Below, one piece after another: positions 1-8,648 of a DNA stretch of 64,000 nt. The notes beneath the pieces are model-generated. The model was given only the letters and a program-made list of their open reading frames with translations, was not told where the DNA came from and ran no database searches. A program made the position numbers and the translations under genes. Origin of the DNA: Vibrio sp. HDW18 (GTDB lineage Bacteria; Pseudomonadota; Gammaproteobacteria; Enterobacterales; Vibrionaceae); assembly GCF_011306175.1 (NCBI RefSeq), contig NZ_CP049914.1, forward strand, positions 248,001 through 312,000. Direction: 5' to 3'. Each line of letters starts with the position of its first letter. Position 1 is the stretch's first letter.

Positions 1-93
1 CAGTGCGACAAGCAATTGGTTGATGAAATCACTTTGACCGATCACTTGCTGATTTAAATAGTGCTGCAAGGTTTGAAAGGGCTGGAACGTCAT
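1..93 (-). CDS. MoxR-family AAA+ ATPase, N-terminal fragment (runs off window)
   Basis: The first 31 codons read on the minus strand from an ATG at 93 and begin MTFQPFQTLQHYLNQQVIGQ. The VIGQ block after a short amphipathic helix is typical of the start of MoxR AAA+ ATPases, just before the Walker A segment, which lies outside the window. MoxR proteins act as chaperone-like ATPases, usually next to von Willebrand factor A-domain genes. Only the start is visible, so the family call rests on this short N-terminus. Confidence 0.6.
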   Translation of the reverse strand, partial: MTFQPFQTLQHYLNQQVIGQSDFINQLLVAL

Positions 94-363
94 AAATGGT
101 TTTACTCCCAAATGGTTTTACTCTCAGACCGCTGTGCGGTTAATGCGGTTTCTCATCGATAAAATTGTGTAGCAGGTCACCAGATAAACGGCATTGACTT
201 GTTTGCGATTTTTACCTTGATGTTAGCGTATTTCAGCTTATTGTGCTGGTAGATATCGCGGTGGTGACTGCTGGTTTATTACTCAAAATTGATAGTGGAT
301 GGCTATTTTTGTTTAAAATTGTGAGTTATGTCGCGCTTGGCGCGCCGAGTTGTAAGAATTTGC

Positions 364-390
364 TTAAGTATTGTGATGTTAAGCTGATAA
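364..390 (+). promoter_or_regulatory. Sigma-28 (FliA)-type promoter for the chemoreceptor gene
   Basis: TTAAGTAT, 11 bases, then GCTGATAA. This matches the FliA consensus TAAAGTTT-N11-GCCGATAA at 6/8 and 7/8 positions with exact spacing, about 40 bp before the chemoreceptor start. Chemoreceptor genes are a classic class of FliA targets. The rest of 94-363 shows no gene and no clear structure. Confidence 0.6.
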
Positions 391-430
391 CTAATCAGTT
401 TTAGTGATAGTCATGATGTAGGTGGAGAAT

Positions 431-2347
431 ATGTTCAAATTGCAGCAGATAAGTATTAAACAAAAGGTTGTGTTAGGCGTTACGTTTGCCGTATTGGCAT
501 CAACATTGATTGTGGGTGTGATGGCACAGCGTCAGGCGCGTGAAGTTCAAGAACACCGCCTGATTGATTTAGAACTGCCGAATATGCTGAATCTGATCAA
601 AAGTGATATCGATCATCAGGTGATGCAACTGTTGGCATCTGCCCAGCAAATTGCGAGTAATGAATTTGTGCAACAAGCGATTGCAACTACGCAGAGAGAT
701 CCCGCTACAGAAGCCTTGTTGATTAAGCAACTGAATAATTTACGCGATCAATATCAATTAAATGATGCTTCAGTGGCTAACCGAAAAACGGCCTATTACT
801 GGAATCAAAATGGCTTCCTGCGCCAACTGAATCCACAACAAGATGGGTGGTTTTTCGGTTTCACTGGTTCAGGCAAACCGACCATGGTCAGCATGTTCCA
901 AGAAGCCAATGGTGACGTCAAAATGTTTGCTAACTATCAGTTGCTCAACGGCGATGCGATGTCTGGAATGTCGAAATCGATGGATGACATGGTTAACTTA
1001 CTGAATAGTTTCAAAATTGAGAAGACTGGGTTTGTCTTTTTAACCAATGCGCAAGGTGAGGTACAAATTCACCGTCAGCAAGCGCGAGTCAAATCGAATT
1101 TACAGCAAATCTATGGCTCTGCGACCCATTCATTGCTCAATAAGCATGGCTTCAACTTGATTTCAGCACAGGATCAAGGCAAAGAGGTGATGGTGGCAAG
1201 CTTGTATATTGAAAGTATGGATTGGTTTTTGGTGGGGGCTGTTCCGGTTAATGAAGCGTTTGCCGAATTAAATGCGGTGGCACAGCGTATGATGTTAACC
1301 ACGTTGATTGTGGCCGCTATTTTTATTGTGATGGGAATTTTCCTGGCTAACAGCATTACTATGCCAATTAAGCAAATCGCTAAACGTTTCAGCGATTTGG
1401 GTAAAGGCGATGGCGATCTTTCCCAGCGGATTGAAATACAAGGTAATGATGAAATTGCCCAACTTTCTCAAGGCTTCAACGGTTTTATCGAAAAGATTCA
1501 TCATTCGATCAAAGATGTCGCACAAACTAGCCGCGAGCTACAAGTGGCTGCCGAAGGGGTATCGCGTAAAGCGTTAGTGACCCATGATAATAGTCAGCAG
1601 CAGCGTGATCAGACCATCCAAGTGGTGACTGCGATTAACCAAATGGGGGTGACCATTAGTGAAATCGCCTCTAATGCGGCAACGGCAGCAGAAACGGCGA
1701 ATTTTGCCTCAACCAATGCGGATCAAGGGCGTAATGTGGTTAATAAAGCCAAAGATGCCATTAGCGGTCTGGCCAATGATATTGAACACACAGGAAACGT
1801 GGTGGCGCAATTAGCCTTAACCACTCAAGAGATAGGTTCGATTCTTGATGCCATTCGAGGCATCTCCGAACAGACTAACCTGCTGGCACTTAATGCGGCG
1901 ATTGAAGCGGCGCGAGCTGGGGAGCAAGGCCGTGGCTTTGCCGTAGTTGCTGATGAAGTGCGTAATTTGGCAAGTCGTACAGCCGTCTCAACCGAAGAAA
2001 TTCAGAAGATGATTAATCAACTGCAAAGCGATGCCAAGAATGCGGTATCGGCAATGGATGCGGGTAAACTTGTTACTCATCAAGGTGTTGCTGAGTCTGA
2101 TGAGGCGGTCAACGTGCTGATGAGTATCTCGCAGCGTATTCATGATATTTCCGATCGTAATACTCAAGTCGCGACCGCTACGGAAGAACAATCGACGGTA
2201 GTGCACACCATCAATCAAAATATCGAAGAAATTAATGCGATCAACGAAGTGACGACCCGTACTGCTGAAGAGTTGGCCGATGCGAGTCAATCACTGCGTG
2301 AGCTTTTTGGTCGTTTGGACAAATTAGTGGGCAGCTTTAAACTCTAG
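431..2347 (+). CDS. Methyl-accepting chemotaxis protein
   Basis: A 638-residue transmembrane chemoreceptor that would signal through CheW/CheA. It has an N-terminal membrane helix (about residues 12-31), a periplasmic sensor of about 250 residues with Cache-like features, a second membrane helix (about 283-305), a HAMP linker and a long cytoplasmic coiled coil. The conserved hairpin tip is visible around residues 480-515 ([20 protein letters not shown], then FAVVADEVR). The frame is open from a GTG at 422, but the ATG at 431 follows a good Shine-Dalgarno sequence (AGGTGGAG) and is preferred. The ligand cannot be told from the sequence. A FliA-type promoter precedes it. Confidence 0.95.
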   Translation: MFKLQQISIKQKVVLGVTFAVLASTLIVGVMAQRQAREVQEHRLIDLELPNMLNLIKSDIDHQVMQLLASAQQIASNEFVQQAIATTQRDPATEALLIKQLNNLRDQYQLNDASVANRKTAYYWNQNGFLRQLNPQQDGWFFGFTGSGKPTMVSMFQEANGDVKMFANYQLLNGDAMSGMSKSMDDMVNLLNSFKIEKTGFVFLTNAQGEVQIHRQQARVKSNLQQIYGSATHSLLNKHGFNLISAQDQGKEVMVASLYIESMDWFLVGAVPVNEAFAELNAVAQRMMLTTLIVAAIFIVMGIFLANSITMPIKQIAKRFSDLGKGDGDLSQRIEIQGNDEIAQLSQGFNGFIEKIHHSIKDVAQTSRELQVAAEGVSRKALVTHDNSQQQRDQTIQVVTAINQMGVTISEIASNAATAAETANFASTNADQGRNVVNKAKDAISGLANDIEHTGNVVAQLALTTQEIGSILDAIRGISEQTNLLALNAAIEAARAGEQGRGFAVVADEVRNLASRTAVSTEEIQKMINQLQSDAKNAVSAMDAGKLVTHQGVAESDEAVNVLMSISQRIHDISDRNTQVATATEEQSTVVHTINQNIEEINAINEVTTRTAEELADASQSLRELFGRLDKLVGSFKL

Positions 2348-2406
2348 CAACCTCGCGAGGAGTTGGTTACACTGCCGGCCAGTAAAAACCAAGTAGGTAA
2401 ACCGTC

Positions 2407-2607
2407 ATGAACGATTTCGAAAAAGAGCTGGAGCTACTCTCTCAGCAGGTGGCACAAGAGCCAGAAACTAAACTGCCGAGCCTTGAAGAGCAAAAAGCGA
2501 TTGCTCAGCAACTCAAGCAGTTGGAAGCGGAAGGCAAATTGACGCCTGAAGTGCTGGAAGCTTATTTTGGTCAATATTATGTGACGAATGATGCGCCAGT
2601 ACACTAA
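2407..2607 (+). CDS. Small acidic helical protein of unknown function
   Basis: A 66-residue protein, rich in Glu, Gln and Leu, predicted almost wholly alpha-helical. It starts MNDFEKELELLSQQV and ends with an aromatic segment (YFGQYYV). It lies 60 bp after the chemoreceptor in the same direction and may share its transcript. No Cys, signal peptide or membrane segment is present. I do not recognise a named family. Its stop codon lies inside the first copy of a 16-bp tandem duplication. Confidence 0.7.
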   Translation: MNDFEKELELLSQQVAQEPETKLPSLEEQKAIAQQLKQLEAEGKLTPEVLEAYFGQYYVTNDAPVH

Positions 2608-2625
2608 GTCGCCAGTACACTAAGT
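2594..2625. repeat. Perfect 16-bp tandem duplication across a stop codon
   Basis: CGCCAGTACACTAAGT occurs twice back to back. The first copy contains the last codons and stop of the small protein gene; the second is untranslated. Confidence 0.9.
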
Positions 2626-2647
2626 GAAGTGTGACGCTATCCCTATT

Positions 2648-2671
2648 ATCGAGCCGCTATTGCGGCTCGAT
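2648..2671. terminator. Hairpin between convergent genes
   Basis: A perfect 10-bp stem, ATCGAGCCGC with loop TATT and its complement, lies between the small protein gene and the end of norR. No long T-tract follows on either side, so termination is likely but not certain. Confidence 0.65.
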
Positions 2672-2703
2672 GTCTATTGGGATGATCAGCTTGGTAGGCT
2701 TGA

Positions 2704-4305
2704 TTAATCAGCGTGCTCAAGCGTATGTTGGCGGGCAACCGTGATCCCTAAGCGTTTGGCGAGTCGAATAAGATTGGCGCGATCGGTATGCAGGCGTCGT
2801 GCGGCTTCGGCCCAATTAAAGTTGGCTTGCGTGAGGGTTTGGCTGAGCAGATGGCGCTGGAATTGATCGGTAGCTTCACGCAGGCCAATATCGAGGCTGA
2901 TCGGATCTTGCAGCGTTGCTTGAGCGTGATCAGCAGCCATACTTGGCCCTGTTGGGCCTTGTAACTCACCGATATCTAATGCACTTAAAGTTATGACCGA
3001 GCGCCCCGCTTGGCGGGCTTTTGCTTTAAGAGCTGCGCGATTAATCACATGCTCCAGTTCACGTACATTGCCTGGCCATGGGTAGGCGATCAGTAGATTT
3101 AACGCATCAGCATGCAATTTAAGCTGAGTGATGGCTAATTTACGTCTGGCATGTTCAACGAAATATCCGGCCAATAAAGCAATATCACCCTGCCGCTCGC
3201 GCAGTGGTGGCACATAAATCGGATAAACACTCAATCTATGGTACAAATCTGCCCGAAAATGACCATTTTGTACCTCTTGCTTTAGGTCACGATTGGTGGC
3301 CGCAACAATCCGTACATCAACGGTTTGTACCCGATCTTGCCCAACAGGTTGAATCTCTTGGTTTTGTAAAGCACGCAAAATTTTACTTTGTGCGCTTAAC
3401 GGCAACTCTCCAATTTCATCGAGAAATAGCGTGCCGCCATCGGCGAGGGCAAATTTGCCCATTCTTTGGCGATCGGCTCCGGTAAATGCACCTTTGACAT
3501 GACCAAATAGCTCACTTTCCAACAAATGCTCTGGGATTGCCGCGCAATTTACATACACCAGAGGTTGGCGCTGGCGATTTGAGCGCTGATGGATGGTTCG
3601 CGCAACTAACTCTTTGCCCACGCCCGTTTCACCATGGATCAAAATAGTAAACTGAGAGGGGGCAACCACATCAATATCGGCTTTCATGGCCTGCATTGGG
3701 TGACTATTGCCGATAATTTCGAGGTTATCGCGACTCCACACTTCTTGATTCAGCTCTTCTAACCGTTGTTGAGTCTGTTTGGCTTGATTTTCCAGCTCGG
3801 CAAAAGTGAGCGCCATTTTCAAGGTAGCGGCGGCAATCGCGCTCAGCATTTCCAAACTGCGTGATGAAAGAGGATCAAATGCATCCGGCTTAAGGCTATC
3901 GAGGGTCAGAATCCCGAGCAGTTGACCACCGAAATGCAACGGTAATCCCATACAGGAATGGATGGGCAGATCTTCTTCACTGTCGAGCAGCAATCCATCA
4001 AAAGGATCGGGTAGCGGGCAATCGGCAGCAAAACGAACTGGTCGATCGGAACTGCAAATTTGTGCCAGTCGTGGATGCTGATTGACCACAAAGCGACGTC
4101 CTAACGTATCTCGTGTTAGCCCTTGCATGGCAAGTGGGATCAATGTTTGATTATGCAGTGCCATCAGCACTACACAGTCACAAGTGACCGCTTTGCGTAG
4201 CGCATCGAGTAAACGGTGAAAGCGCTCATCGTTATTGGTCCCGCTGGCGAGCCCAACGGTCATTTCGAGTAACGTCGTCAGTGAGAATTCTTGCATACTT
4301 GTCAT
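2704..4305 (-). CDS. norR: NorR, NO-responsive sigma-54 activator
   Basis: A 533-residue activator that senses nitric oxide through an N-terminal GAF domain (about 1-170) with a non-haem iron and then opens sigma-54 promoters. The central AAA+ domain shows Walker A (GETGVGKE), the sigma-54 contact loop GAFTGA, and Walker B ([12 protein letters not shown]). A Fis-type helix-turn-helix closes the protein. The frame is open to 4461, but homology begins near MTSMQEFSL, so 4305 (or the ATG at 4296) is the likely start; neither has a strong ribosome site. It is divergent from hmp, its expected target, with NorR-type sites and a sigma-54 promoter between them. Confidence 0.93.
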   Translation of the reverse strand: MTSMQEFSLTTLLEMTVGLASGTNNDERFHRLLDALRKAVTCDCVVLMALHNQTLIPLAMQGLTRDTLGRRFVVNQHPRLAQICSSDRPVRFAADCPLPDPFDGLLLDSEEDLPIHSCMGLPLHFGGQLLGILTLDSLKPDAFDPLSSRSLEMLSAIAAATLKMALTFAELENQAKQTQQRLEELNQEVWSRDNLEIIGNSHPMQAMKADIDVVAPSQFTILIHGETGVGKELVARTIHQRSNRQRQPLVYVNCAAIPEHLLESELFGHVKGAFTGADRQRMGKFALADGGTLFLDEIGELPLSAQSKILRALQNQEIQPVGQDRVQTVDVRIVAATNRDLKQEVQNGHFRADLYHRLSVYPIYVPPLRERQGDIALLAGYFVEHARRKLAITQLKLHADALNLLIAYPWPGNVRELEHVINRAALKAKARQAGRSVITLSALDIGELQGPTGPSMAADHAQATLQDPISLDIGLREATDQFQRHLLSQTLTQANFNWAEAARRLHTDRANLIRLAKRLGITVARQHTLEHAD

Positions 4306-4332
4306 TGGGCTATGTTTTTTTGATAGTGTAGT

Positions 4333-4374
4333 GTCAAATTGACTTGCTTGAAAGGGTTTAATTGACACGGTCAA
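4333..4374. promoter_or_regulatory. NorR-type operators upstream of hmp
   Basis: GTCAAATTGAC (4333-4343) fits the NorR core GT-N7-AC and is itself an inverted repeat. About 28 bp on, TTGACACGGTCAA (4362-4374) uses the same TTGAC/GTCAA arms with a different spacing. Both lie 40-80 bp upstream of the sigma-54 promoter, where enhancer sites belong. Confidence 0.6.
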
Positions 4375-4410
4375 AATAATTTTATTGCTATTTTTCATGG
4401 TTTTAGCTTT

Positions 4411-4425
4411 TGGCACGTATTCTGC
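4411..4425 (+). promoter_or_regulatory. Sigma-54 (-24/-12) promoter for hmp
   Basis: TGGCACGTATTCTGC matches TGGCAC-N5-TTGC with one mismatch. The predicted start of transcription is near 4437, leaving a leader of about 54 nt before the hmp ATG. With NorR divergently encoded, this supports NO-induced, RpoN-dependent expression. Confidence 0.8.
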
Positions 4426-4490
4426 TCTGTAACAAGGCTTATTGAGAGTGGCTCTAACCACCGTTTTTATGCCTTGATTGAGGAAAAGTT

Positions 4491-5675
4491 ATGCTCACCG
4501 AACAACACATTACGATTATTAAAAGTACCATTCCTGTTTTGGAGTCAGCCGGTCCGGCTCTGACTCAATATTTTTATCAGCGTATGTTCAAACACAATCC
4601 AGAACTGAAGCATATTTTTAATATGACCCACCAGAGCACCGGCCGGCAAAGTGTGGCTCTATTCGAAGCGATCGCTGCCTATGCGAAACATATTGATAAT
4701 TTAGCGGCTTTAACCAGCGCGGTTGAGCGCATCGCTCATAAGCACACCAGCTTTAACATTCAGCCTGAGCATTACCAGATTGTTGGCCATCATTTACTAG
4801 AAACACTACGCGAATTGGCACCGCAAGCGTTTACTCCGGCAGTCGAAGAGGCTTGGACGGCGGCGTATCTGTTTTTGGCACAAATCTTTATTGATCGAGA
4901 GGCCGCCCTTTACTTAGCGCGTAAACATGCACTGGGTGGTTGGCAAGATGGCCGTGCGTTTATTGTGCAGGATAAACAGACTGAATCTGAGGATGTAACC
5001 AGTTTTACACTGGCGGCAGCGGATGGCGGTGCGGTGCTGGATTATTTACCAGGACAGTATATTGGCCTTGAAGTGACGCCGACTGGCAGTGATTATCGTG
5101 AGATCCGCCAATACTCTTTATCGCAAGCATCGAATGGGCAGGAGTATCGGATTTCGGTTAAGCGTGAAGGCGTCGGCAGTGCCAACCCGGGGCTAGTTTC
5201 ACACTATTTGCATCAGCAAGTGCAAGTGGGTGATACGGTTAAGCTCTACGCGCCAGCCGGTGATTTTTTCTATATTGAGCGTAAACGCCCAGTAGTGTTG
5301 ATCGCTGCCGGTGTCGGTGCAACCCCGATTCAGGCAATGTTACACACGTTAGCGCAGCAAGATAAAACCGAGGTGACTTATCTGTATGCTTGTAATAATG
5401 CTAGCCAACATACTTTTGCTTTAGAAACGCAAACCGTGGTTAAACAGCATGGTTGGGCTCAGCATGTGTGGTATCGCGATGAAAACTCAGCGCATGCTCA
5501 ACATGGTGAGATGCAGCTCAGTCAGGTGGTGCTGCCGCTCCAAGATGGGGATTTTTATCTGTGTGGCCCAATCGGCTTTATGCAGCATGTGGTGAAACAA
5601 CTGTTGGCGTTAGGCGTGGAGCAAGATCGCATCCATTACGAAGTGTTTGGCCCGCATGCTTCGCTAGTTGCTTAG
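4491..5675 (+). CDS. hmp: Flavohaemoglobin (nitric oxide dioxygenase)
   Basis: A 394-residue enzyme that oxidises NO to nitrate using O2 and NAD(P)H. An N-terminal globin domain (about 1-140) carries the proximal His region (RIAHKHTSF). It is followed by a ferredoxin-reductase FAD domain with the RQYSLS motif (about 205) and an NAD-binding domain (GVGATPIQAML and the C-terminal CGPIGFM). Length and domain order match E. coli Hmp. The ribosome site GAGGAAAAG precedes the ATG. Control by NorR and sigma-54 is inferred from the upstream sites. Confidence 0.97.
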   Translation: MLTEQHITIIKSTIPVLESAGPALTQYFYQRMFKHNPELKHIFNMTHQSTGRQSVALFEAIAAYAKHIDNLAALTSAVERIAHKHTSFNIQPEHYQIVGHHLLETLRELAPQAFTPAVEEAWTAAYLFLAQIFIDREAALYLARKHALGGWQDGRAFIVQDKQTESEDVTSFTLAAADGGAVLDYLPGQYIGLEVTPTGSDYREIRQYSLSQASNGQEYRISVKREGVGSANPGLVSHYLHQQVQVGDTVKLYAPAGDFFYIERKRPVVLIAAGVGATPIQAMLHTLAQQDKTEVTYLYACNNASQHTFALETQTVVKQHGWAQHVWYRDENSAHAQHGEMQLSQVVLPLQDGDFYLCGPIGFMQHVVKQLLALGVEQDRIHYEVFGPHASLVA

Positions 5676-5692
5676 CGAAAAACGGCCATAAA

Positions 5693-5720
5693 AATAGCCA
5701 GCCTAATTAGGCTGGCTATT
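5693..5720. terminator. Bidirectional terminator between hmp and the cold-shock gene
   Basis: A 28-bp perfect palindrome (arm AATAGCCAGCCTAA) lies in the convergent gap, with A-rich sequence before it and AAAATCTTT after it. It can serve both strands. Confidence 0.8.
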
Positions 5721-5739
5721 AAAATCTTTGGCAAGTCTA

Positions 5740-5949
5740 TTACAGAACTTTGATGCTTTCAGCTTGTGGACCTTTTTGGCCTTGAGTGATCACGAATTCC
5801 ACTTTTTGACCTTCAGCCAGAGTGCGGAAACCGTCACCTTGAACTGCACTGAAGTGAGCAAAAACGTCAGGACCGTTTTCTTGCTTGATGAAGCCAAAGC
5901 CTTTAGTTTCGTTGAACCATTTCACGGTACCAGTAACTGGAGTAGACAT
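5740..5949 (-). CDS. CspA-family cold-shock protein
   Basis: A 69-residue single cold-shock domain. RNP1 (KGFGFI) and RNP2 (VFAHFSAV) motifs are present, so it should bind single-stranded RNA or DNA and act as an RNA chaperone. The Shine-Dalgarno sequence (AGGAT) lies a few bases upstream. A strong promoter about 150 bp upstream gives a long leader, as is usual for cold-induced csp genes. Which csp paralogue it corresponds to cannot be said. Confidence 0.95.
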   Translation of the reverse strand: MSTPVTGTVKWFNETKGFGFIKQENGPDVFAHFSAVQGDGFRTLAEGQKVEFVITQGQKGPQAESIKVL

Positions 5950-6097
5950 AATAAATATCCTAAAAACATTTTTTAACGTAGGCCGATTACGGCGCGGATA
6001 GCGTGGAAAAGTAGCGTGCTATTGCGTACGACACGGACGGTTACGAATAATCCAACCAAGCGATGTGTATACAAAGAACTTTTTCTAGCCGCGATTG

Positions 6098-6125
6098 AGT
6101 CTAGAGCAAACCATTAACTTGTCAA
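6098..6125 (-). promoter_or_regulatory. Sigma-70 promoter of the cold-shock gene
   Basis: On the minus strand TTGACA, 16 bp, then TAGACT. Transcription from about 6090 would give a leader of about 140 nt, in line with the long untranslated leaders of cspA-type mRNAs. Confidence 0.6.
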
Positions 6126-6574
6126 TCGAATCTTGAACAGAGTCGAAACTTGTTAACAAAATTCATCGATTTTTTGCATTCCATCGCATTGAGCGGTGAT
6201 TTGTTGTCCTGAATACTGAAAGATGAGTGTGTTAGATGCTGAGCCAATTGTAGGCTACGCCGTTTCTCGTGGTAGCAAGATAAAGTCGGTCTTATCTCTC
6301 AGAATAGAAAAAATGAACAGATAAATATTGTGGTTATTAGGTCGATCAAAGCCACTGTCAGTGGCGATATTGACTTTTATTTTTTAGTTGTTCATTGAAT
6401 TTATTGGTAATTTTTATTTGGCACTTTGTTCGTGATCGGTTTTTGTAAGAGTGATGAACTCAATAGATCACTTGTTTAGAACTTGAAATAAATTTAGGAA
6501 GGTTCAAAATTAACTAAAAATGAGTTTGCAAAAATGAAAGGATGCGGTTAACGATAATCTGAGGTAGGTGCAGC
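6126..6574. other. AT-rich intergenic region without a recognised gene
   Basis: About 450 bp between the csp promoter and the next gene. The only structure I see is a short palindrome GCCACTGTCAGTGGC at 6351-6365, which could be an operator or a small hairpin. No convincing ORF or RNA gene was found. Confidence 0.5.
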
Positions 6575-6952
6575 ATGAAACTATTTTTAATTCTGATGCT
6601 TTCGGTATCCGGTGGAATCGCTTCTGCGGATCATCTCTATTCGTTTATGCTCGGTTTTGGCGTGGCTTCCCTTGCCGTCGGTAGCTGTTACTGGCTGGCG
6701 TTTCGCAGTACTCGTTTTCCACAACTGGCGGTATTTTTGCTGCTGTGTGGTTTTTTTGCCAAAGTGGCGGTGACTGTGGTCGGAGTGCTGTGGGGTATTT
6801 CTAATCAGCTGATGACCTCCCCATTTGTGTTTGCGTTGTCATATCTGTTCTTCTCGATTGTTGCGACCTATTTTTGGTTTCGTTACCGAGAGTTATCGAT
6901 GAAACTGAAAGACAAAATTATTGCTTCACATACTCAGCACCATTCCCATTAA
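6575..6952 (+). CDS. Small inner-membrane protein of unknown function
   Basis: A 125-residue protein with an N-terminal hydrophobic, signal-like segment (MKLFLILMLSVSGGIASA) and about three further membrane helices. A short positively charged, His-rich tail (HTQHHSH) follows. The helices show small-residue packing (GFGVASLAVG), loosely like ATP-synthase subunit I-type proteins, but I cannot assign a family. It is a single-gene unit with its own terminator. Confidence 0.75.
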   Translation: MKLFLILMLSVSGGIASADHLYSFMLGFGVASLAVGSCYWLAFRSTRFPQLAVFLLLCGFFAKVAVTVVGVLWGISNQLMTSPFVFALSYLFFSIVATYFWFRYRELSMKLKDKIIASHTQHHSH

Positions 6953-6974
6953 CGGTCGCGGGATATGGTTGACT

Positions 6975-7003
6975 AAAGCAGAACCTGCGTGTTCTGCTTT
7001 TTT
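6975..7003 (+). terminator. Intrinsic terminator
   Basis: AGCAGAAC, 6-nt loop, GTTCTGCT, then a run of T. This is a standard rho-independent terminator about 20 bp after the membrane protein gene. Confidence 0.85.
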
Positions 7004-7144
7004 ATGCCTCAAAAACGGATCATGCTAGCCATGTGAGTTAGCTGATTAGCGTTGCTCTAGGTTGATCTCGCCACCGTGTAATGGTAGGTATACACTGTAG
7101 TCTCTGATAAAAATATTAATAAAAACCAATAATAAGGTGGTGGC

Positions 7145-8149
7145 ATGTCTGTTCCTATTTTGATCTGTGATGACTCTCCACTGGCGCGCAAACAGATGGC
7201 GCGTTCGCTTCCCGCCTCACTCAATGCTGACATCACTTTTGCAGTGCATGGGCTCGATGCGATGGAGATTTTGGCTCAGCAAAGTTTCAAACTGATGTTT
7301 TTGGATCTCACCATGCCTGAGCTCGATGGTTTTGAGACCTTAGAGGCGATGGTAAAAAAAGGCGATACAACACCAGTAGTGGTGGTGTCTGGCGATATCC
7401 AGCCTAAAGCAAAACAGCGAGTGTTAGCGCTGGGCGCGAAAGCATTTATTCAAAAGCCGATTGATAAACAGGTGCTGAACGATGTGCTTAAGCAGCTGTT
7501 TGAGCCGCCGACTCAGCCTCGCATGATTACCCCTGTCGCGCTTGAACTGCCAATCTTGAAACGGCGCGATATTTACATGGAAGTGGCTAACGTGGCGATT
7601 GGTCGTGCGGCAGATGCCTTGGCTCGCCACTTTGATGTGTTTGTTGAACTGCCGTTACCGAACGTCAATATCTTTGAAGTCAGTGAGCTGCATATGGCAC
7701 TGCGTGATTTGGCCGATAACAGCCAGGTTTCTGGTGTTTGTCAGGGCTTCAGTGGTGAGGGCATTGCTGGTGAAGCTTTGGTATTGCTCAGTGATTCGAG
7801 TGTCGCCGAGCTGAAAAGGCTGATGAAAGTGCCTGTGGCCAGTGAAGATTTGCAAGAGTTAGAGCTGTTGATGGATGTCTCCAACATTCTGGTCGGGTCA
7901 TTTTTAAATGGTTTAGGCCATCAAACCGAAGTGCGCTTTTTCCAAAGTGCCCCGGTGCTATTAGGGCGTCATCTCTCGATTGATTCAGTGATTGATTCCA
8001 CGGCCGGTTCATTTGGTAAAACCATGACCTTTGAAGTGAGTTTCAATATTGAAGGGACCGCAATCCGTTGTGATTTACTGTTTATGTTTGTCGATCAATC
8101 GTTACCGCTGCTCGACAATAAGCTGTCGTATTTGATGGAGGACTTCTAA
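7145..8149 (+). CDS. Response regulator with C-terminal CheC/CheX-like domain
   Basis: A 334-residue protein. Residues 1-120 form a receiver domain with the acidic pair (CDDSP), the phospho-acceptor Asp in FLDLTMPELDG, the Thr/Ser (VVSGD) and the Lys (QKP). Residues about 150-334 resemble the CheC/CheX phosphatase fold, with two related alpha/beta halves. Such fusions may dephosphorylate CheY-like partners or use the receiver to gate that activity. It overlaps the downstream PAS gene by its stop codon (TAATG), so the two are translationally coupled. The partner kinase is not in the window. Confidence 0.85.
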   Translation: MSVPILICDDSPLARKQMARSLPASLNADITFAVHGLDAMEILAQQSFKLMFLDLTMPELDGFETLEAMVKKGDTTPVVVVSGDIQPKAKQRVLALGAKAFIQKPIDKQVLNDVLKQLFEPPTQPRMITPVALELPILKRRDIYMEVANVAIGRAADALARHFDVFVELPLPNVNIFEVSELHMALRDLADNSQVSGVCQGFSGEGIAGEALVLLSDSSVAELKRLMKVPVASEDLQELELLMDVSNILVGSFLNGLGHQTEVRFFQSAPVLLGRHLSIDSVIDSTAGSFGKTMTFEVSFNIEGTAIRCDLLFMFVDQSLPLLDNKLSYLMEDF

Positions 8150-8592
8150 TGCTAGCCTTACCTGCAGAGTTTGAGCAGTTCCATTGGATGGTCGATATGG
8201 TACAAAATGTCGATATGGGCTTGATGGTGATTGATCGCCATTATCAGGTACAAGTGTGGAATGGGTTTATGACCCACCATAGTGGTAAGCAAGCCCATGA
8301 TGTGATAGGGAAATCTCTGTTTGAGATTTTTCCAGAGATCCCTGTGGAATGGTTTAAGTTAAAAACCAAGCCCGTGTATGATCTCGGCTGTCGCAGTTTT
8401 ATTACTTGGCAGCAACGCCCTTATCTCTTTCACTGTCGCAACGTCCGCCCAGTGACTCAACAAGCGCAGTTTATGTATCAAAACGTGACGCTTAATCCCA
8501 TGCGCACCCCGAATGGGATGATTAATGCGCTGTTCTTATCGATTCAAGATGTGACCAGCGAGGCTCTGATTTCACTGCAAGCCTCAGCCTAG
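8149..8592 (+). CDS. Single PAS-domain protein coupled to the response regulator
   Basis: A 147-residue protein that is almost entirely one PAS domain (VDMGLMVIDRHYQVQVWNGF at the N-terminal strand pair, then the VIGKSLFEIFPEI helix). No kinase, GGDEF or EAL output domain follows. It begins at the ATG overlapping the stop of the receiver/CheC-like gene, so it probably senses a signal for, or binds to, that protein. The ligand is unknown. Confidence 0.85.
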   Translation: MLALPAEFEQFHWMVDMVQNVDMGLMVIDRHYQVQVWNGFMTHHSGKQAHDVIGKSLFEIFPEIPVEWFKLKTKPVYDLGCRSFITWQQRPYLFHCRNVRPVTQQAQFMYQNVTLNPMRTPNGMINALFLSIQDVTSEALISLQASA

Positions 8593-8603
8593 CCATGTGA
8601 TTT

Positions 8604-8632
8604 GCACAGGCCAGAGCGACACTGGCCTGTGC
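8604..8632. terminator. Strong hairpin between convergent genes
   Basis: An 11-bp perfect stem (GCACAGGCCAG with a 7-nt loop) lies between the PAS gene and the end of ldhA. There is no T-run on either side, so it may act with Rho or as an mRNA 3'-end stabiliser. Confidence 0.6.
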
Positions 8633-8648
8633 GGTGATTGAGCACGAT

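Noticed and set aside
5728..5976. 82-codon ORF antisense to the cold-shock gene
   Set aside because: The minus strand encodes a complete CspA-family protein with both RNP motifs.
6351..6365. GCCACTGTCAGTGGC palindrome as a terminator
   Set aside because: No gene ends near it and no T-run follows; kept only as a note in the intergenic entry.
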